Assembly (NCBI RefSeq): GCF_021129195.1
Contig: NZ_JAJOHW010000072.1
Coordinates: 1 to 64,000 of the forward strand
Length of the DNA: 64,000 nt
Source of the DNA: Chromobacterium aquaticum
GTDB lineage: Bacteria > Pseudomonadota > Gammaproteobacteria > Burkholderiales > Chromobacteriaceae
Reading direction: 5' to 3'
Both the position numbers and the translations under genes were made by a program. Numbering within the stretch: position 1 is the first letter of the stretch; every line of letters begins with the position of its first letter. The notes beneath the pieces were generated by a model, which ran no database searches, had not been told where the DNA came from, and saw only the letters and a program-made list of their open reading frames with translations. Below, piece by piece: positions 26,923 through 36,672 of the stretch.

Positions 26923-27744
26923 TCAACTGCGTTGCAGGATCAATTCTATGACGACCTTGCTACCGATGTAAGCCAGCGCCAAGGACAGGAAACCGGCCAA
27001 AGTCCAACGAATCGCCACTCGGCCGCGCCAGCCTTGCAGTTTGCGGCCGATCAGCAAGCCGCCGAACAGCAGCCAGGACACGACGGCAAAAACCGTTTTG
27101 TGCGTCAGCGCCGCCGCATGACCAAGCACTTCTTCGGAAAACACCACCCCCGTCAGCAGGGACACCGTCAGTAGCAGGAAGCCGACGCCAATGACCTGGA
27201 ACATCATTTTTTCCAAGGACAGCAAGGGCGGCAGCTGCTTGACCAGCGGCGATGCCCGCTTATCGTGCAAGGCCTTTTCCAGAAACAACATCAGAATGGC
27301 GATCAAGGCGCCGATGGCGAACAGGCTGTAGGCGAACAAGGACACCAGAATATGCAGCACGAAGGCGGGGTTGCTCAGGTCTTGCACCACATGCTGACCA
27401 GGAAACAACAAGGCGAAGCCCAGCGCGGCCATGGCCAGCGGCATCATGAACAGCTGCAAGCCCTCAACTCGATAAAAGAAGCTGCAAGTCCAGTAGATCA
27501 ACAACATGATCCACACCATCACCGATAGGGCGCGCCCCACTCCCAGAGAAAGCAACGGCCCCTGGGTCAGCGGCATCAGCACGGCGATAGCTTGCAGCAG
27601 CAGCAGCACGCCCAATAGGCTGTGCTCCAGCCGCGGCTTGCGCGGCCAGCAGGCCAGGCCACGCCAATTGGCGAAGTAGTGCCAGGTGAAAACCCCGTAA
27701 GAGAGGATCAGCGCAATAGAAAGTGCGAGCAGGAAGCTGGTCAT
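26923..27744 (-). CDS. CcsA/YpjD-type cytochrome c assembly-like membrane protein
   Basis: 273 aa, about eight membrane helices. The pattern fits the CcmC/CcsA haem-handling family in the form found next to ffh in many betaproteobacteria (YpjD-like): an HILVSLFAYSLFAIGAL segment and a later LTHKTVFAVVSWLLFGGLLIGR segment each carry a His in a helix, possible haem ligands. The WWD motif of true CcmC is not evident. The start at 27744 (MTSFLLAL) is chosen; the upstream extension is hydrophilic and non-conserved. It is divergent from ffh. The exact role is not established. Confidence 0.8.
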   Translation of the reverse strand: MTSFLLALSIALILSYGVFTWHYFANWRGLACWPRKPRLEHSLLGVLLLLQAIAVLMPLTQGPLLSLGVGRALSVMVWIMLLIYWTCSFFYRVEGLQLFMMPLAMAALGFALLFPGQHVVQDLSNPAFVLHILVSLFAYSLFAIGALIAILMLFLEKALHDKRASPLVKQLPPLLSLEKMMFQVIGVGFLLLTVSLLTGVVFSEEVLGHAAALTHKTVFAVVSWLLFGGLLIGRKLQGWRGRVAIRWTLAGFLSLALAYIGSKVVIELILQRS

Positions 27745-27851
27745 GGCAGGTGTTTTATCAAAACCGGGTGCAGCCCGGCGGCTCGTGGTAAAATCAATGG
27801 TTTGAGAGTCTACACCAACCGGCAAGCCGTTGGCAGAAGTAAGGACGCACC

Positions 27852-29207
27852 ATGCTAGACAACCTGACCAGCCGCCTGTCCGGCGTGATGAAAAATCTGC
27901 GCGGCAATGCGCGCTTGACCGAAGCCAATATCCAGGACGCGATGCGCGAAGTGCGCATGGCCTTGCTGGAGGCCGACGTCGCCCTGCCCGTGGTTCGCAC
28001 CTTTATCGCACAGGTAAAGGAACGCGCGCTAGGCCAAGACGTGGTCGGCAGCCTGACCCCGGGCCAAGCCCTAGTGGGCGTGGTCAATGAAGAATTGACC
28101 AAATTGATGGGCGACAAGAACGACGCCCTGAACCTGGCTGCAGTGCCGCCAGCCATTGTGCTGATGGCCGGCCTGCAGGGCGCGGGTAAAACCACCACCG
28201 TGGGCAAGCTCGCCAAGCTGCTGAAAGAAACCCAGAAGAAAAAGGTGCTGGTCGTCTCCGCCGACGTCTACCGCCCCGCCGCGATCGAGCAGCTCAAATT
28301 GCTGGCCGAACAGGTCGGCGTCGAGTGGTTCCCGTCTTCCGGCGAACAGAATCCGATCGACATCGCCCGCGCGGCGGTGGATCACGCCAAGCGCCACTTC
28401 TTCGACGTGCTGATGGTGGACACCGCCGGCCGCCTGGCCATCGACGAAGCGATGATGGCCGAGATCAAGGCGCTGCACGCGGCGCTGAATCCGGTGGAAA
28501 CCCTGTTCGTCGTTGACGCGATGCAGGGCCAGGACGCCGTCAATACCGCCCAGGCCTTCAATGAAGCCTTGCCGCTGACTGGTGTCATCCTGACCAAGAT
28601 GGATGGCGATTCCCGCGGCGGCGCGGCGCTGTCGGTGCGCCACATCACTGGCAAGCCAATCAAATTCATCGGCGTCGGCGAAAAAGTGTCCGGCCTCGAA
28701 CCCTTCCATCCGGACCGGATCGCCAGCCGCATCCTGGGCATGGGCGATGTGCTGTCGCTGATCGAGGAAGTGCAAAAAGGCATCGATCACGACGAGGCCG
28801 CCGCCATGGCCAAGAAGTTGAAGTCCGGCAAGGGCTTCGACCTCGAGGATTTCAAGGCGCAGATGCAGCAAATGAAGAAAATGGGCGGCATGAGCAATCT
28901 GCTGGAAAAAATGCCGGGCCAACTGGGCCAGATGGCCAAGGGCGTACAGGGCGCGGAGGCGGAGAAAGCCATGCGTCGCATCGAAGGCATCATCAACTCG
29001 ATGACGCCGCAGGAGCGCCACAAGCCCGAGCTGCTCAAAGCCAGCCGCAAGCGCCGCATCGCCGCCGGCGCCGGGGTCACGGTGCAGGAAGTCAACAAGC
29101 TGCTGAACCAATTCGAGCAGACGCAGAAAATGATGAAGCAGTTCTCCTCCAAGGGAGGCATGATGAAGATGCTTCGCGGCATGAAGGGCATGATGCCCGG
29201 CATGTAA
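27852..29207 (+). CDS. ffh: Signal recognition particle protein Ffh
   Basis: 451 aa. Binds 4.5S RNA and signal sequences of membrane proteins at the ribosome and docks with FtsY. The N-terminal helical domain is followed by the GTPase with GLQGAGKTTTVGKLA (G1), DTAGRLAIDE (G3) and TKMDGDSRGGAAL (G4/G5 region). The C-terminal M domain is rich in Met (MQQMKKMGGMSNLLEKMPG and a Met/Gly tail). AAGGACGCACC precedes the ATG. A terminator follows directly. Confidence 0.98.
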   Translation: MLDNLTSRLSGVMKNLRGNARLTEANIQDAMREVRMALLEADVALPVVRTFIAQVKERALGQDVVGSLTPGQALVGVVNEELTKLMGDKNDALNLAAVPPAIVLMAGLQGAGKTTTVGKLAKLLKETQKKKVLVVSADVYRPAAIEQLKLLAEQVGVEWFPSSGEQNPIDIARAAVDHAKRHFFDVLMVDTAGRLAIDEAMMAEIKALHAALNPVETLFVVDAMQGQDAVNTAQAFNEALPLTGVILTKMDGDSRGGAALSVRHITGKPIKFIGVGEKVSGLEPFHPDRIASRILGMGDVLSLIEEVQKGIDHDEAAAMAKKLKSGKGFDLEDFKAQMQQMKKMGGMSNLLEKMPGQLGQMAKGVQGAEAEKAMRRIEGIINSMTPQERHKPELLKASRKRRIAAGAGVTVQEVNKLLNQFEQTQKMMKQFSSKGGMMKMLRGMKGMMPGM

Positions 29208-29210
29208 GCT

Positions 29211-29235
29211 AAAACGGGTGCCCAGCACCCGTTTT
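29211..29235 (+). terminator. Terminator after ffh
   Basis: AAAACGGGTG and CACCCGTTTT form a 10-bp stem with a 5-base loop, followed by TCTTG; it starts 3 bases past the ffh stop codon. Confidence 0.85.
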
Positions 29236-29256
29236 TCTTGATGTAAAAGGATTTCG

Positions 29257-30153
29257 ATGTCGCTCGATGTTGCCGTTCTGACCGATTCGCGCCTGTTGCA
29301 GCCGGACGATGAAGACTGGTACCGCAAGCAGGTCCACCTGGAAGACGAAATGGTGTTGGCGGCACTGCAACGCCAGGGTCTGCGCGCGAGCCGCCTGGCC
29401 TGGGACGACCCGGACATGTCCTGGTCGGACACCCGCAGCGCGCTATTTCGCAGCACTTGGGATTACTTCGAGCGCTTGCCGGCGTTTTGTGCCTGGCTGG
29501 AGCGCGGAGCCGAGCAAACCCGGCTGTTCAACGATATTTCGCTGATACGCTGGAATTTGGACAAGCGTTACCTGTCCGAACTGCAACAAAACGCTGTCCA
29601 TACCGTAGACACGCACTACATTGAGAAAGGCGCGCCGCAGACACTGCGCCGGCAACTCGATGCCCAGGGCTGGAATGACGCGATCCTGAAGCCGGCCGTT
29701 TCCGGTGCCGCGCGGCACACCTACCGCGTCGATCTTGCCGCGGCCGAATCGCTGGAGTGCGTGTACGCCGAGTTGATCCAACAAGAAGCCATGCTGCTGC
29801 AACCGATGCAGCGCAATGTGCTGACTCGCGGCGAGTTGTCGCTGATCGTCATCGATGGCCGCTTCAGTCACGCGATCCGCAAAACACCAAAGGCGGGCGA
29901 TTTCCGCGTGCAGGACGACCATGGTGGCCAGGTTGCCGCGCATCAGGCCTGCGCTCAGGAAATCGCTTTCGCGGAAGCCGCGGTGCGCGCCGTGCCCTTT
30001 GATGTGCTCTATGCGCGCGTCGACGTGATTTACGACAACCATGAACGCCTGGCGATCATGGAACTGGAAATGATTGAACCGGAGCTGTTTTTCCGCTTTC
30101 GGCCGCAAGCGGCCGATGAATTGGCCGCGGCGCTCGCGCGCCGCTTGAGCTGA
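29257..30153 (+). CDS. ATP-grasp family ligase-like protein, substrate unknown
   Basis: 298 aa, cytoplasmic. The fold is suggested by RSTWDYFERLPAF near residue 66, a central region with AILKPAVSGAARHTYRV (ATP-binding Lys and the glycine-rich loop), MLLQPMQRNVLTRGELSLIVIDG (adenine-binding and hinge), HAIRKTPKAGDFRVQDDHGG, and a C-terminal metal-binding IMELEMIEPELFF. These match RimK/DcsG-like ATP-grasp enzymes that join a carboxylate to an amine or other nucleophile. No neighbour indicates the substrate. It follows the ffh terminator and precedes purB by 63 bases. Confidence 0.8.
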   Translation: MSLDVAVLTDSRLLQPDDEDWYRKQVHLEDEMVLAALQRQGLRASRLAWDDPDMSWSDTRSALFRSTWDYFERLPAFCAWLERGAEQTRLFNDISLIRWNLDKRYLSELQQNAVHTVDTHYIEKGAPQTLRRQLDAQGWNDAILKPAVSGAARHTYRVDLAAAESLECVYAELIQQEAMLLQPMQRNVLTRGELSLIVIDGRFSHAIRKTPKAGDFRVQDDHGGQVAAHQACAQEIAFAEAAVRAVPFDVLYARVDVIYDNHERLAIMELEMIEPELFFRFRPQAADELAAALARRLS

Positions 30154-31587
<1,434 letters not shown>

Positions 31588-31605
31588 GCACCTTGGCTCG
31601 AGCAT

Positions 31606-31636
31606 AAAAAAACCGCCGTCACCCGGCGGTTTTTTT
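31606..31636 (+). terminator. Terminator after purB
   Basis: ACCGCCG and CGGCGGT arms with a 5-base loop, extended by A/T pairs and a run of eight T on the plus strand. Confidence 0.9.
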
Positions 31637-31694
31637 TATTTGCTATCCACAATCAACCTTTGCTCGAACAGCTAGCAAAACTGCGACAACAAAA

Positions 31695-31722
31695 AACCCA
31701 GCTTTCAAAAGAAAGCTGGGTT
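31695..31722 (-). terminator. Terminator after the tRNA-fMet gene
   Basis: AACCCAGCTTTC and GAAAGCTGGGTT form a perfect 12-bp stem with an AAAA loop; on the minus strand it is followed by TTTT. It lies 8 bases past the CCA end of the tRNA. Confidence 0.9.
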
Positions 31723-31730
31723 CTTGAATT

Positions 31731-31807
<77 letters not shown>

Positions 31808-31871
31808 TCAGAGAGGTTGCATATTAAACGTAGGCCGCCCTGCTGTCAAGATATTTTTATATCAAGCCAGT

Positions 31872-32699
31872 TCATGCACTCCAATTCACCAAACCCAGCT
31901 GCCAGGTGGCCAGGATCACCAAGCCAAAGACAATGCGATACCAGGCGAATACATTGAAATTATGGCTGGACACATAGCGGATCAAACCGCGCACCGCGAA
32001 GAAAGCGCTGATGAAAGCGGCGATGAAGCCTACGCCTATCACCGGTACATCGGTGGCGGTGAATTGGTGCCAGTGCTTGTACACGTCGTAGAAAGTCGCC
32101 GCGAACATGGTCGGCACAGCCAGGAAAAAGGAAAACTCGGTGGCCACCTTGCGATCCAGGCCAAACAGCATGCCGCCGATAATGGTGGAGCCCGAGCGCG
32201 AAGTACCCGGCACCATGGCAAACACCTGGGCGATGCCGACCTTCAGCGCGTCCTGCCAGCTCATATCGTCAACGCTGATCACCCGCGGCACTCGTTGCCG
32301 ACGCTCAACCAGCAGGATGATCACGCCGCCAACCACCAAGGCCAGCGCCACCGTCACCGGGTTGAACAAGTAATGCTTGATCGCCTTGATCGCGAAGAAG
32401 CCTATGACCGCTGCCGGCAAAAAAGCCACCAGCAGATTGCTGATGAAGCGCAGCGATTGCGCATCTCGCTGCAAAGCGCCTTGCGCCACACCGAGAAAGC
32501 GCTGGCGATATTCCCAAACCACGGCCAGGATCGCCCCCAGCTGAATCACAACTTCAAATACATCGGCATTGTTCTGGAAATCGATCAGATCCCCCACCAC
32601 GATCAAATGACCGGTGCTGGAAATCGGGAAAAACTCCGTCAGCCCCTCGACGATGCCCAACAATAAGGCCTTGGCCAGCAACATCACATCCATATCCAT
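31872..32699 (-). CDS. uppP: Undecaprenyl-diphosphatase UppP (BacA)
   Basis: 275 aa, about eight membrane helices. Recycles undecaprenyl pyrophosphate to the phosphate carrier used for peptidoglycan and for the O-antigen made by the cluster at 45-64 kb. The two active-site motifs are [18 protein letters not shown] near the N terminus and [14 protein letters not shown] in the second half. The start may be 32699 (MDMDVML) or 32693 (MDVMLL). It precedes the tRNA by 64 bases. Confidence 0.96.
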   Translation of the reverse strand: MDMDVMLLAKALLLGIVEGLTEFFPISSTGHLIVVGDLIDFQNNADVFEVVIQLGAILAVVWEYRQRFLGVAQGALQRDAQSLRFISNLLVAFLPAAVIGFFAIKAIKHYLFNPVTVALALVVGGVIILLVERRQRVPRVISVDDMSWQDALKVGIAQVFAMVPGTSRSGSTIIGGMLFGLDRKVATEFSFFLAVPTMFAATFYDVYKHWHQFTATDVPVIGVGFIAAFISAFFAVRGLIRYVSSHNFNVFAWYRIVFGLVILATWQLGLVNWSA

Positions 32700-32725
32700 C
32701 CCCCATCAAGAATTAAGACGCACAA

Positions 32726-32747
32726 AAGGCAGCCACGGGGCTGCCTT
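32726..32747 (-). terminator. Weak terminator after dsbA
   Basis: AAGGCAGC and GCTGCCTT pair around a 6-base loop, with only TTTTG after it on the minus strand, so it may be partial. It lies between dsbA and uppP. Confidence 0.6.
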
Positions 32748-32772
32748 CTTCACAAACCATTATGGTCGATTA

Positions 32773-33384
32773 TTATTTTTTCTCGGCTCGGGCCTTGGCC
32801 ACCAGCTCATTGATCACCTGTACCATGCGCTCCGGCGCCACCGGCTTCACCACATACTTGCCGTTGACGATGACGGTGGGCGTGCCCTGAATCGCATAGT
32901 CCCGGGTCATCTTGGTGGCCCTGGCCACCTGCGCATTCACGCCGAAGGACTTGTAAGCCTGCATCACATTGGCGGCATTAACGCCCGGCTGCTGTTTCAG
33001 CCAACCATTGAACACCGCTTCATCCGACAGATTGACGCGCGACTTCACCACAGCTTCAAAAGCGGGCCGGTGCAGTTTGTCATAGGTGCCGGAGCTCTTG
33101 AAGGCGGCAAACATGCGCACAAAGCCTTCCATCGACTTCTGCCATACGATCTGCTCCTTAGTGAAACTCACATCGGCCGGCTTGCTCTTCTCCCAGGCGC
33201 TCATCGCCGGCTCAAGGTCCAGGCAATGGATGCAGTGATAGGAGAAAAACTCGATCACTTCCACTTTCTTGGGATCGGCCACCGGCTGCGGTGTCGCCAG
33301 CATGGTGTAATCCTTGCCCAGTTCAATCGCAGCGTTCGCCAGGCCGCTGAACAGCATCAAAGAAAGCAATAACCACTTTTTCAT
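32773..33384 (-). CDS. dsbA: Periplasmic thiol:disulfide oxidoreductase DsbA
   Basis: 203 aa with signal peptide MKKWLLLSLMLFSGLANA. The thioredoxin active site is FFSYHCIHC (Cys51 and Cys54), with Ile in the first dipeptide position where the E. coli enzyme has Pro; Neisseria DsbA proteins have Val there. The cis-Pro loop is QGTPTVIVNG. Introduces disulfides in exported proteins, including probable T2SS substrates and pilus subunits. Follows the SPOR-domain gene by 27 bases, so the two may be co-transcribed. Confidence 0.95.
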   Translation of the reverse strand: MKKWLLLSLMLFSGLANAAIELGKDYTMLATPQPVADPKKVEVIEFFSYHCIHCLDLEPAMSAWEKSKPADVSFTKEQIVWQKSMEGFVRMFAAFKSSGTYDKLHRPAFEAVVKSRVNLSDEAVFNGWLKQQPGVNAANVMQAYKSFGVNAQVARATKMTRDYAIQGTPTVIVNGKYVVKPVAPERMVQVINELVAKARAEKK

Positions 33385-33411
33385 TCTCGATTTTCCTAAT
33401 AGAGGAAGAGT

Positions 33412-34131
33412 TTATTCCGCCTTGACGACTGTTGCGCCAATACCGTCCTGCTTCAACTGGGCCTTCACCCTATCGACCTCGTCCTGACGGCTGTATGGCC
33501 CCACCCGAACCCGGTGCACCAAGCCCTTCTCCGGCACGGTTACCGACTGGATCTTGGCCTCCACGCCCAGCAAGGCCAGTTTCGCCTTGAGGTTATCGGC
33601 CTCGTCCTGGTTCTGGAAGGAGCCCAGTTGCAAGTAAACCTTTTTGGCAGCCGGCGGGTTGGAAGGTTCCGTCGCCTTGCCATTCTTGCCCGGCACCGCA
33701 TCCACCTGCCCTGGCAGTATCTTGTAGAAGTCGAAACGCTGCTCATCCTTGCCCGCATCCTTGGCTGCTGGCGCGGCCGGCTTGACCGGCACCTCGGCCG
33801 GCATCGGCGGCGGAGCCGTCGGCTCCTGGGCCGGCTTGACCGCCGGAGCCGGCGTGACCGCGGTTTCCGAGGCGGCATCGGCAATGCGCGTGCCGGGCGC
33901 CAGCAACTCGGTAGGCGGCGCGGAAGCGCCTGCGGTCTTGCGGTCCAGTTTTTCCAGGTTGCTGAATGGGGTGGAGGATTTATTCAGATACATGGCGAGG
34001 CCAACCGCGACGGCGACGCCGACAATCAGCCCGATGACGATGCCAGCCACCATGCCGCCGCCTCCGCTTTTGGCGCCGGATGACCGGCTGCGGGAACTAC
34101 GGGAGGAATTTTTTAAATCTCGATTTGCCAT
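33412..34131 (-). CDS. SPOR-domain membrane protein (FtsN-like)
   Basis: 239 aa. A basic Ser/Arg-rich cytoplasmic tail, one membrane helix (VAGIVIGLIVGVAVAVGLAMYL, about 28-49), a Pro/Ala-rich periplasmic linker, and a C-terminal SPOR domain (about 165-239) with YLQLGSFQNQDEADNLKAKL and RVRVGPYSRQDEVDRVKAQL. Such proteins bind denuded septal glycan and act in cell division. It could be the FtsN of this organism, but short SPOR proteins of other roles look the same. Confidence 0.85.
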   Translation of the reverse strand: MANRDLKNSSRSSRSRSSGAKSGGGGMVAGIVIGLIVGVAVAVGLAMYLNKSSTPFSNLEKLDRKTAGASAPPTELLAPGTRIADAASETAVTPAPAVKPAQEPTAPPPMPAEVPVKPAAPAAKDAGKDEQRFDFYKILPGQVDAVPGKNGKATEPSNPPAAKKVYLQLGSFQNQDEADNLKAKLALLGVEAKIQSVTVPEKGLVHRVRVGPYSRQDEVDRVKAQLKQDGIGATVVKAE

Positions 34132-34201
34132 GCACCACTTACGCTTTTAGCTAATCAAATAGTTGGTAAAACTATCTGGATTGATCAATTCTTTATTTAT
34201 T

Positions 34202-35710
34202 CTAGCCATTGGGCATTGCCGCGCGCCGCAATTGGATCGCTTGCAATACATGCTCCCGCATGACCATAGCCTGACCTTGCAGATCGGCAATGGTTCTGGA
34301 AACCCGAAGTATCCGATGATAAGCGCGCGCCGACAAGCCGATCTTGTCCAAAGCTTCGCGCAATAATGCCAATGCGTCGGCCTGAAAGTCTCCGTAGCTC
34401 TCCAATTCCACGCCGCTGAGTTCGGCATTCGCCTTGCCTTGCCGCGCCAATTGCCGCCGATACGCGCATTCCACCCGCTCCCGGACGCGTTCGCTACTCT
34501 CGCCGGCGCTCCCCGCCACCAATTCATCAGCCGGCAAGGGCGGCACCTCGATATGCAAATCAATGCGATCCAGCAAAGGACCCGAGATTTTACCCCGATA
34601 GCGTCCGACCTGCTCGGGAGTGCAGCGGCATTTTCCGCTGAAATGCCCAAGATAGCCACATGGGCAGGGGTTCATCGCCGCAATCAATTGAAACCGCGCC
34701 GGGAAGCTGGCCTGGCGCGCCGCGCGTGAAATATGGATGACACCGGCCTCCAGCGGTTCGCGCAAAACCTCCAGCACTTTGCGATCGAATTCGGGCAACT
34801 CGTCCAGAAACAATACCCCATGATGCGCCAAGCTGATTTCCCCTGGCCTCGGATCGCTGCCGCCGCCCACCAGGGCCACGGCGGAAGCGGTGTGGTGCGG
34901 AGAGCGAAAGGGCCGAACGCCCCAGCTGTCCAAGGTAAAGCCTCCCGTGGTCAGGGAGCGTACCGCCGCGCTCTCCAAAGCTTCATCATCCGGCATCTCT
35001 GGCAAGATACCGGGCAAACGCGCGGCCAACATCGACTTGCCGGTACCGGGCGGCCCCATCAGCAATAGGCTGTGGCGCCCTGCCGCCGCCACTTCCAAGG
35101 CATGGCGCGCCAATGGCTGCCCCTTGATGTCACGCAGATCTGGATAACTTGGCCTAGCCTCGGCATCGCCCGGCCCAGGGCGGCATGGCGGCAAGGACTG
35201 CAAACCATTGAGAAAGGCGCAGGCCTCAAGCAGAGTGTCCACGCCATACAAGGACATGCCCTCCAGCACCGCGGCTTCCTTGGCGCTGGCCTGCGGCAAG
35301 ATAAAGGCGCGGCCGGCGGCCCGCGTCTTGCAAGCCATGGCCAAGGCGCCGCGCACCGGTCGCAATGCGCCGGTCAATGCCAGTTCGCCGGCTATTTCGT
35401 ATTCGGACAGCGTGGCGCAACGCACCTGACCGCTCGCCACCAGAATGCCGATGGCGATGGGCAGGTCGAAGCGGCCTGAATCCTTGGGCAGATCGGCAGG
35501 CGCCAGATTGACAGTGATGCGCCGAGCGGGAAACTCGAAACCAGAGGTCAGGATTGCCGCGCGCACTCGCTCACGGCTTTCCTTGACCTCCAAATCCGGC
35601 AGGCCGACGATGGTGAATGCGGGCAAGCCGTTGGCCAGGTGCACTTCCACGGCCACTTCGGGCGCGTCCAGGCCGGACAAGGCCCGGCTTGCCACCACGG
35701 CCAGCGCCAT
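34202..35710 (-). CDS. comM: ComM (YifB), Mg-chelatase-like AAA+ ATPase
   Basis: 502 aa. An N-terminal Lon-like S5 fold (GLPAFTIVGLPDLEVKESRERVRAAI), then AAA+ with Walker A GPPGTGKSML (near 220) and Walker B GVLFLDELPEF, and the C-terminal part with CPCGYLG and a zinc-type Cys set. ComM is a branch-migration helicase that helps integrate transformed DNA in naturally competent bacteria. It lies 5 bases after ubiK. With pilB-C-D and comEA it completes a set of competence-related genes in this window. Confidence 0.93.
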   Translation of the reverse strand: MALAVVASRALSGLDAPEVAVEVHLANGLPAFTIVGLPDLEVKESRERVRAAILTSGFEFPARRITVNLAPADLPKDSGRFDLPIAIGILVASGQVRCATLSEYEIAGELALTGALRPVRGALAMACKTRAAGRAFILPQASAKEAAVLEGMSLYGVDTLLEACAFLNGLQSLPPCRPGPGDAEARPSYPDLRDIKGQPLARHALEVAAAGRHSLLLMGPPGTGKSMLAARLPGILPEMPDDEALESAAVRSLTTGGFTLDSWGVRPFRSPHHTASAVALVGGGSDPRPGEISLAHHGVLFLDELPEFDRKVLEVLREPLEAGVIHISRAARQASFPARFQLIAAMNPCPCGYLGHFSGKCRCTPEQVGRYRGKISGPLLDRIDLHIEVPPLPADELVAGSAGESSERVRERVECAYRRQLARQGKANAELSGVELESYGDFQADALALLREALDKIGLSARAYHRILRVSRTIADLQGQAMVMREHVLQAIQLRRAAMPNG

Positions 35711-35715
35711 GAGAC

Positions 35716-36003
35716 TCAGGAGTGGCCTAGCTCGGATTGGGCCTCGGTCTTGGCCGCGGCTTCATCCGGAAAGACCTGCGCTTCCAGACGCGCCAATTGA
35801 CGTTCCAGCTGCGCCAGTTTCTCGCGGGTGCGCGCCAACACCTCCTGTTGCACGTCAAACTCCTCCCGCGTCACCAGATCCATCTTGGAAAAAGTGGAAG
35901 CCATCATCGCCTTGACGTTCTTCTCGATGTCCTTGGCCGGACTGGCGGCGATGGTCTCGCTGATCTTGTTGCCGATTTCTTCGAACAGTTTCTGGCTCAG
36001 CAT
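35716..36003 (-). CDS. ubiK: Ubiquinone biosynthesis accessory factor UbiK
   Basis: 95 aa. Small helical membrane-associated protein (formerly YqiC, BMFP/DUF526) that aids aerobic ubiquinone synthesis with UbiJ. Starts MLSQKLFEEIGNKISETI, has the conserved DIEKNVKAMMASTFSKMDLVTREEFD, and ends in a coiled coil with EKLAQLERQLARLEAQV. AAGGAG lies 7 bases before the ATG at 36003. The long upstream frame is not used. Gene order ubiK-comM is common. Confidence 0.92.
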   Translation of the reverse strand: MLSQKLFEEIGNKISETIAASPAKDIEKNVKAMMASTFSKMDLVTREEFDVQQEVLARTREKLAQLERQLARLEAQVFPDEAAAKTEAQSELGHS

Positions 36004-36106
36004 GCTGCGGCTCCTTGATGTGGATAAGTGATAACAGCGCAGAGTGTAGCAAAAAGCCCAAGCCGCCACCTGCTGGAACGCGCGGCGCGCTTGCCTTCGC
36101 CACTGT

Positions 36107-36123
36107 AGCACCAAATCAGTGCG
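36107..36123 (+). promoter_or_regulatory. NtrC-like enhancer site 1 upstream of glnK
   Basis: AGCACC-AAATC-AGTGCG compared with the NtrC consensus TGCACC-N5-GGTGCA keeps GCACC and GTGC at the correct spacing. It lies about 120 bases upstream of the -24 element, a usual enhancer distance. Confidence 0.55.
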
Positions 36124-36139
36124 CCACCGCCTCACCGCG

Positions 36140-36156
36140 TGCACAGTAAAAGTGCC
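36140..36156 (+). promoter_or_regulatory. NtrC-like enhancer site 2 upstream of glnK
   Basis: TGCACA-GTAAA-AGTGCC keeps TGCAC and GTGC of the NtrC consensus. Its centre is 33 bases from site 1, three helical turns, so both sites would face the same side of the DNA, as in known NtrC enhancers. Confidence 0.55.
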
Positions 36157-36180
36157 AAAACGGCCAGTACAGGCCGTTTT
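36157..36180. other. Terminator-like hairpin between enhancer and promoter
   Basis: AAAACGGCC and GGCCGTTTT form a perfect 9-bp stem with a 6-base loop. It has A and T runs on both sides but no gene ends here on either strand, so its role is unclear. Confidence 0.6.
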
Positions 36181-36225
36181 TGCATTGCAACATGATTCCA
36201 GGGTTTTCTTTTGCGCCAAGCAGGC

Positions 36226-36241
36226 CTGGCACGATTCATGC
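36226..36241 (+). promoter_or_regulatory. Sigma-54 promoter of glnK-amtB
   Basis: CTGGCACGATTCATGC matches YTGGCACGNNNNTTGC with one mismatch, and the invariant GG and GC are exactly 10 bases apart. The start site would be near 36253, about 50 bases before the glnK ATG. RpoN with NtrC is the standard control of glnK-amtB under nitrogen limitation. Confidence 0.8.
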
Positions 36242-36294
36242 GTATTGGTGGTTCAGCAGCGCTCAACCCAAGACACCGGATCATCCGACCCTAA

Positions 36295-36642
<348 letters not shown>

Positions 36643-36672
36643 ACCAATCATTAGCAGACAGGGGAAACGATA

